Shown: piece after piece, positions 19,159 to 22,350 of the stretch
Layout: every line of letters starts with the position of its first letter
Position numbering within the stretch: position 1 is the stretch's first letter
Assembly: GCA_009733715.1 (NCBI GenBank)
Contig: WMKJ01000161.1
Coordinates: 1 to 22,350 of the forward strand
Direction: 5' to 3'
Source of the DNA: Herpomyces periplanetae
Lineage: Eukaryota; Ascomycota; Laboulbeniomycetes; Herpomycetales; Herpomycetaceae
Length of the DNA: 22,350 bases
Made by a program: the position numbers and the translations under genes
Notes under the pieces: generated by a model
Seen by the model: only the letters and a program-made list of their open reading frames with translations
What the model was told of the DNA's origin: nothing
Database searches by the model: none

Positions 19159-20239
19159 CTACAGGGAGGACTGGGGTATAGGATGGAGAGCAGAAAAGAA
19201 GATTTTAAGGATAGTTTCATCGGAATTCTGAACTTTTGGAGAGCGATCACAACGAGTACGCTCATGTAACTCGAAAAAATCACTGCGGGATACAGATTCA
19301 TAATCTTCATAGGTGGGTAAAGCGTCGTAAAAGGCTAGCAAGTCCTTGCGTGCTACGACGTTACCGGGTTTGTCGACGGAGCACAATTTAACCATGGTGC
19401 AAATATTAGTGTAGAGAGCTATAAATGGGAAAGTGAAGAAGGGGATTAGCAAGTGGGAGAGCGAGGAAGGGAAGAATTAAGTGGGCAGAAACGTGAAACG
19501 GGACCAGTAAGAAGCTTAGGGTAGGAGAGAGGGCGGCAATTAAGAAAAGAGATAACGTACAACGACACCAGAACTCGGCGATGTCACCGGAACTGGTTAG
19601 ATCGAAATAATTGCGCATATAAAGCCATATGCGAAAGAAATTGCTGACGGAAAAGGATTGTTGGAAGAAAGATTGAAGTTGAGATTTGTCGTAAAGATCA
19701 CGAACGTGGCAAGTTGAATTGTCGGCTATAAGGTCGAGGATGTGTTTATGAGCATTTTCGAGGACCTGCTTTTTACAGACTTTAATAGTATCGTAAAACT
19801 TGAAGCGAGCGGCTCGGTAAAGGGAATGTTCAACGGAAATGTCATTACCGTATATTTTACGGATAGTTTCATCCATAAAGCAGTGACTATGAAAGAGAAA
19901 GGAGTTCCAGCGAACTTCACGGTCCAGTTGATCCCAGAGAGCGCGACGTTCGCGCATATTAGCGATAGCGGGACCAGGGCCATACGGGGGGGTTGTAGAG
20001 GAATTGGAAGCAGGAGAGTTAACGGTGGTGGAGGTAAGGGAGTTTGAATAGCTAAGGTGATGGAAGAGAAACCAGGAAAGGCTGGATGCGGTGACGCATC
20101 CAGCCGTTAGCTTAGTTGTTATGGGATTGAGTAGGGAGAGGGAGAGGGGGAGCGAGAGCGAGAGCGAGAATGAGAACGAGAACGAAATCGAGAGCGGGAG
20201 CTGCAGCGGCAGCGGCAGCGAGAGGAGGAAACTATGCAT
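19159..20239 (-). CDS. Orphan two-exon protein, unknown function
   Basis: Exon 1 runs to 19561, exon 2 is 19418-19159; the intron at 19419-19560 (142 nt) has donor GTACGT, a TGCTAATC branch site 30 nt before the acceptor TTATAG, and phase 1. Joining gives a continuous frame ending at TAG 19159-19161. From ATG 20239 the protein is 312 residues; from ATG 19957 it is 218. The first 94 residues of the long form are Leu/Ser-rich and encoded by a hexanucleotide repeat and a hairpin, so they may really be 5' leader. The core (residue 95 on) starts MRERRALWDQLDREVRW and looks mainly helical, with charged and aromatic residues, several cysteines and no obvious membrane span or catalytic motif. I do not recognise it. 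The core has normal complexity and good splice signals, so I think it is a real gene. Further exons towards 18 kb cannot be excluded. Confidence 0.55.
20080..20105. repeat. Perfect 11-bp inverted repeat with 4-nt loop
   Basis: GGCTGGATGCG (20080-20090) and CGCATCCAGCC (20095-20105) are perfect complements around GTGA. On the plus strand the loop is a GNRA tetraloop; on the minus strand, the sense strand of the orphan gene, it is TCAC. The hairpin lies 123-148 bases upstream of ATG 19957 and inside the frame from ATG 20239. In mRNA it would form a stable GC-rich stem. Confidence 0.8.
20130..20222. repeat. Degenerate GAGAGC/GAGAAC hexanucleotide repeat
   Basis: The plus strand reads as GAG-rich units (AGCGAG, AACGAG, GGGAGA) passing into GCAGCG units near 20200-20220. 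In the minus-strand frames it gives Leu-Ser, Phe-Ser or Arg-Ser repeats depending on frame. The Arg-Ser version resembles an RS domain only because of the repeat. Confidence 0.75.
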
Positions 20240-20317
20240 GTAAAAGCGTATAAAGCAACAAGACTGCAGGAGAAGCGGATCAAATACTTCAGCGACCGCA
20301 GCAGCGCCCCGGGCGGG

Positions 20318-20365
20318 CACGTGAGAAGCCGTTGCACGTGAGCCGGTGGACGGGGGCGTCACGTG
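20318..20365. promoter_or_regulatory. Second cluster of three CACGTG boxes
   Basis: CACGTG lies at 20318-20323 (GCACGTGA), 20335-20340 (GCACGTGA) and 20360-20365 (TCACGTGG), within 48 bases. The cluster is 79-126 bases upstream of ATG 20239 of the minus-strand orphan gene, a plausible promoter position. It is tighter than the 2527-2631 cluster and suggests bHLH-type control (Cbf1, Pho4 or similar). Binding is inferred. Confidence 0.5.
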
Positions 20366-20424
20366 GCGGCTCTGGGCGCTGGGGGAAAATGGGGAAGATC
20401 GTGAGTTTGGGGGAGTGGATGGAT

Positions 20425-20453
20425 GGGTGGGTTGAAGCAAGTGGGTGGGTGGG
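20425..20453 (+). other. G-quadruplex-type motif
   Basis: Five GGG runs at 20425-20427, 20429-20431, 20443-20445, 20447-20449 and 20451-20453, separated by loops of 1, 11, 1 and 1 nt. Four of them can form an intramolecular quadruplex, with the 11-nt loop as the weak point. More G-runs flank it (20381-20385, 20391-20394, 20409-20413). It lies upstream of the minus-strand orphan gene, on its template strand. Folding is not shown. Confidence 0.5.
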
Positions 20454-21364
20454 TAGGCTTAGAGAAATAGGGATTTGGGTTGAGATGGGTCGAGGTTTGC
20501 TTTCGGGCGGGAGAGGATGACGGTAGGCATAGTCATTGCATGTAGCATGGCGAGAATGAGGGGAGTATAGCGAGTGTTTGGCAGCGGTATCAAGTGTTTG
20601 GCACCCACTTCGTCTCAGGATAATTCATCGTGTTCTCTCAGTTCATTCAACACCAATGAATTGGATTGGACTGGACTGCAAGGCATGGCGTAGCATAGCC
20701 CGGTGCAGCACAGCACAGCAATGCACAGAAACGCATAGTGGAGCAGCTGTGCCGCAATTGCAGCGTCAAAGTGAGCCAGGGGCGGTCGCCACGCTATCGG
20801 TAATCGCAGGTGATTGATGCACGTCCACGCTATCACCGGCGTAACCATAAGTGTGTCCAGAGCCGTGATCGCAATCCCTTTTCCAGACGTGAATAGAGCC
20901 CAACTAAGCAAAGTGCGAGGCCGCATACCCGCGGCCTCTGGTATAGCACCTCACAATTAGTTCCACGCATCCCTGCAACAAATCGTGTTTGGGTCGCATC
21001 ATCCTCTCAGCCAAACCTGAGACACGTCAACGAGATAACGAAGCGGTGTGTTAATCTTTTGCGAAATTGCGTCGCACCATTTTACCGTTAACATGAGTCG
21101 CCATCCACAGCGGGCCTGCGCGGATACGCATACAGATGCGTGCTGTTAAGTCGTAGTCCTGGACCGGTCACGAAGCGGCCCAGGACGTTGTGATGGGTGC
21201 AGCGCTATCGTGATGTCCCAGTCTCGGGTTATCTAGTTCCATATTTCTCGACTTCAAGTCAGTCAACAAGCTAGACCAAGCCCTGATGGTTGGGTAATCG
21301 CAATGTTAGTTCGCCGCCAAAGTCGTTCCCTTTTTCCAACTCCAACTCCACGGCGCAATCCAAC

Positions 21365-21390
21365 CTGGCCTGGCCTGGCCTAGCCAGGCC
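21365..21390. repeat. CCTGG tandem repeat with 8-bp hairpin
   Basis: Three CCTGG units in tandem lead into GGCCTGGC (21372-21379), which pairs perfectly with GCCAGGCC (21383-21390) around a 3-nt loop, CTA. It stands out in an otherwise G-poor stretch. No function is evident. Confidence 0.6.
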
Positions 21391-22350
21391 CTTCCACACC
21401 TTAATCTCTTCTTCGTCAGTCTTGCTACCAGTTGGCCTTGAACTCCCACAATTCCAATTATTGGCTCAAGCTTATTTTCCCCATATCCCTTGATCACAAA
21501 AACCCTATTAAACTTGTTGATTCGGTACCCAGCCAATTCATCCTTTTCCCTATACCGTACTCAAGCCTGTCATAACGTCGCTGTTCTTGTACCTGCACAC
21601 TCGGCCTCGAATTAATCACTACCAAATCGCCAACTCATTCCATAATCTCCAATTCAGCTAATGCTAAACCTATACACTTCCCCAACCTAAAATCCTAGCC
21701 TGGCTAAACCTTCATCATGACCGCCCCCTCTGCGTCCACCTCCCTGACCACTACAAGGCTTTAACTCGTTCACCATTCCAATAATATCCACTCATCCATC
21801 CTTCAACCACCTAATCCAGTATTCTCATATATTCATTTGATTGTTCATCGGCCCGTAGTCTTTGGGAACCTCTTTTCCCATTTCCAGCTCCTCACTCTAC
21901 CCGCAAATCGATTCCATTGTTCATTCCCTACCATCCTTGCCTCTTTTCTCCAATTCTCCGCTGCATATCGCCTCCATCCTTTTATTATCCTTTAATCTCG
22001 AATTTATGCATGCGCTAGTGGCCTTATCTTAACAATATAGGCGTAAACTGCTGCATTAAACTGCTCACACCATTCTCTTCCTTCCCTCCACTTTCTCCCT
22101 CGCTTTAAATTCCATCAAATCACCTTTCCTTAACCTCTTCTTACCCGCTCCACCACCGTCCGTAACCCTTTTCACCGCTTATCTTCATCGTTACATGTCT
22201 CATACACCATCTTCTCCCTTCTTCACCTTTCCTTAACCTCTACCTCTTAATCTTCATCCTCCTCCTACCCTGGCTTTCCTTCATCCCCTTACCTCCATGG
22301 TAGAAAAAAAAACTTGTATCAATACACAACGTTTCCCTCGACCTGATAAC

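Larger units (their letters stand above)
20240..22350. other. Right-hand non-coding region with composition switch
   Basis: No gene that I can support. 20240-20520 is G-rich on the plus strand (CACGTG boxes, G-tract). 20570-21250 is balanced, with short repeats (AGTGTTTGGCA at 20573 and 20593; CCACGCTATC at 20789 and 20825) and hairpins at 20917-20938, 21126-21141 and 21156-21186. A minus-strand frame with a real ATG (20926-20615, 103 codons, hydrophobic) and an antisense one overlap here; neither is recognisable. From 21250 on, the plus strand is pyrimidine-rich; the lines at 22081 and 22201 have one and zero G in 60. This resembles a fungal 5' leader or promoter for a gene beyond the window. 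ATG followed by GTAGAA at 22296 is not enough to call an exon. Confidence 0.5.

Noticed and set aside
20106-20130. TAGCTTAGTTG resembling a tRNA A box
   Set aside because: No B box (GGTTCGA-like) lies at tRNA spacing downstream; the sequence runs into a purine repeat.
20119-20337. RS-domain-like frame on the minus strand
   Set aside because: The Arg-Ser run comes from a degenerate hexanucleotide repeat read in one of three frames. The frame lacks an ATG, and a different frame links to the spliced orphan gene.
20615-20926. 103-codon hydrophobic minus-strand frame with a true ATG
   Set aside because: It overlaps an antisense frame and short repeats, has no recognisable family, and its start lies inside a hairpin; too weak to list as a gene.
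1-22350. Transposons, viral remnants, CRISPR arrays or a bacterial-style operon
   Set aside because: No transposase, reverse transcriptase or capsid motifs, no long terminal repeats and no regularly spaced repeats were seen; the genes have spliceosomal introns and separate promoters.

Overview
This looks like a gene-dense stretch of fungal nuclear DNA. Six introns can be placed. They are short (about 73 to 150 nt), have fungal-type donors (GTAAGT, GTATGT, GTGAGT, GTACGT and similar), and mostly carry CTAA-type branch sites just before the acceptor. The recognisable proteins are fungal or opisthokont housekeeping genes with standard codon use. I cannot name the phylum from sequence alone. I see no rRNA, tRNA, CRISPR array, transposon, or viral remnant.

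Layout: a microsatellite and an unassigned stretch (1-537); PIG-S/Gpi17 of the GPI transamidase on the minus strand in two exons (538-2285); an intergenic region with three CACGTG boxes (2286-3250); a two-exon membrane-linked alpha/beta hydrolase (3251-4857, plus); a twin-CX9C protein (4946-6172, minus); a divergent gene with a 13-nt first coding exon and two CDK-type sites (6389-7517, plus, orphan); the mitochondrial insertase COX18 (7650-8501); an FAD-dependent amine-oxidase-like protein of the COG2907 type (8734-10461); the mRNA 3'-end factor CPSF100/Cft2 (10981-14328); and mitochondrial ribosomal protein uL22m in two exons (14511-15704).

The right third differs. From 15705 to 19158 there is no recognisable gene, only AT-rich, G-skewed DNA with a few good inverted repeats. 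At 19159-20239 (minus) lies a two-exon orphan gene whose 5' part runs through a hexanucleotide repeat and a perfect 11-bp hairpin. Upstream of it come three more CACGTG boxes and a G-quadruplex-type tract. Between about 20.6 and 21.25 kb composition is balanced, with several hairpins. From 21.25 kb to the end the plus strand is pyrimidine-rich and almost G-free, which suggests the long leader of a plus-strand gene starting beyond the window.

The genes do not form an operon. At least three of the nine act, or probably act, in mitochondria (COX18, uL22m, probably the twin-CX9C protein). The others serve GPI anchoring, mRNA 3'-end formation and lipid or redox metabolism. I found no convincing new multi-gene system. 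The most useful leads are the two orphan genes, the twin-CX9C protein, the CACGTG clusters and the structured DNA around 17.7-17.9 kb and 20.0-21.2 kb.
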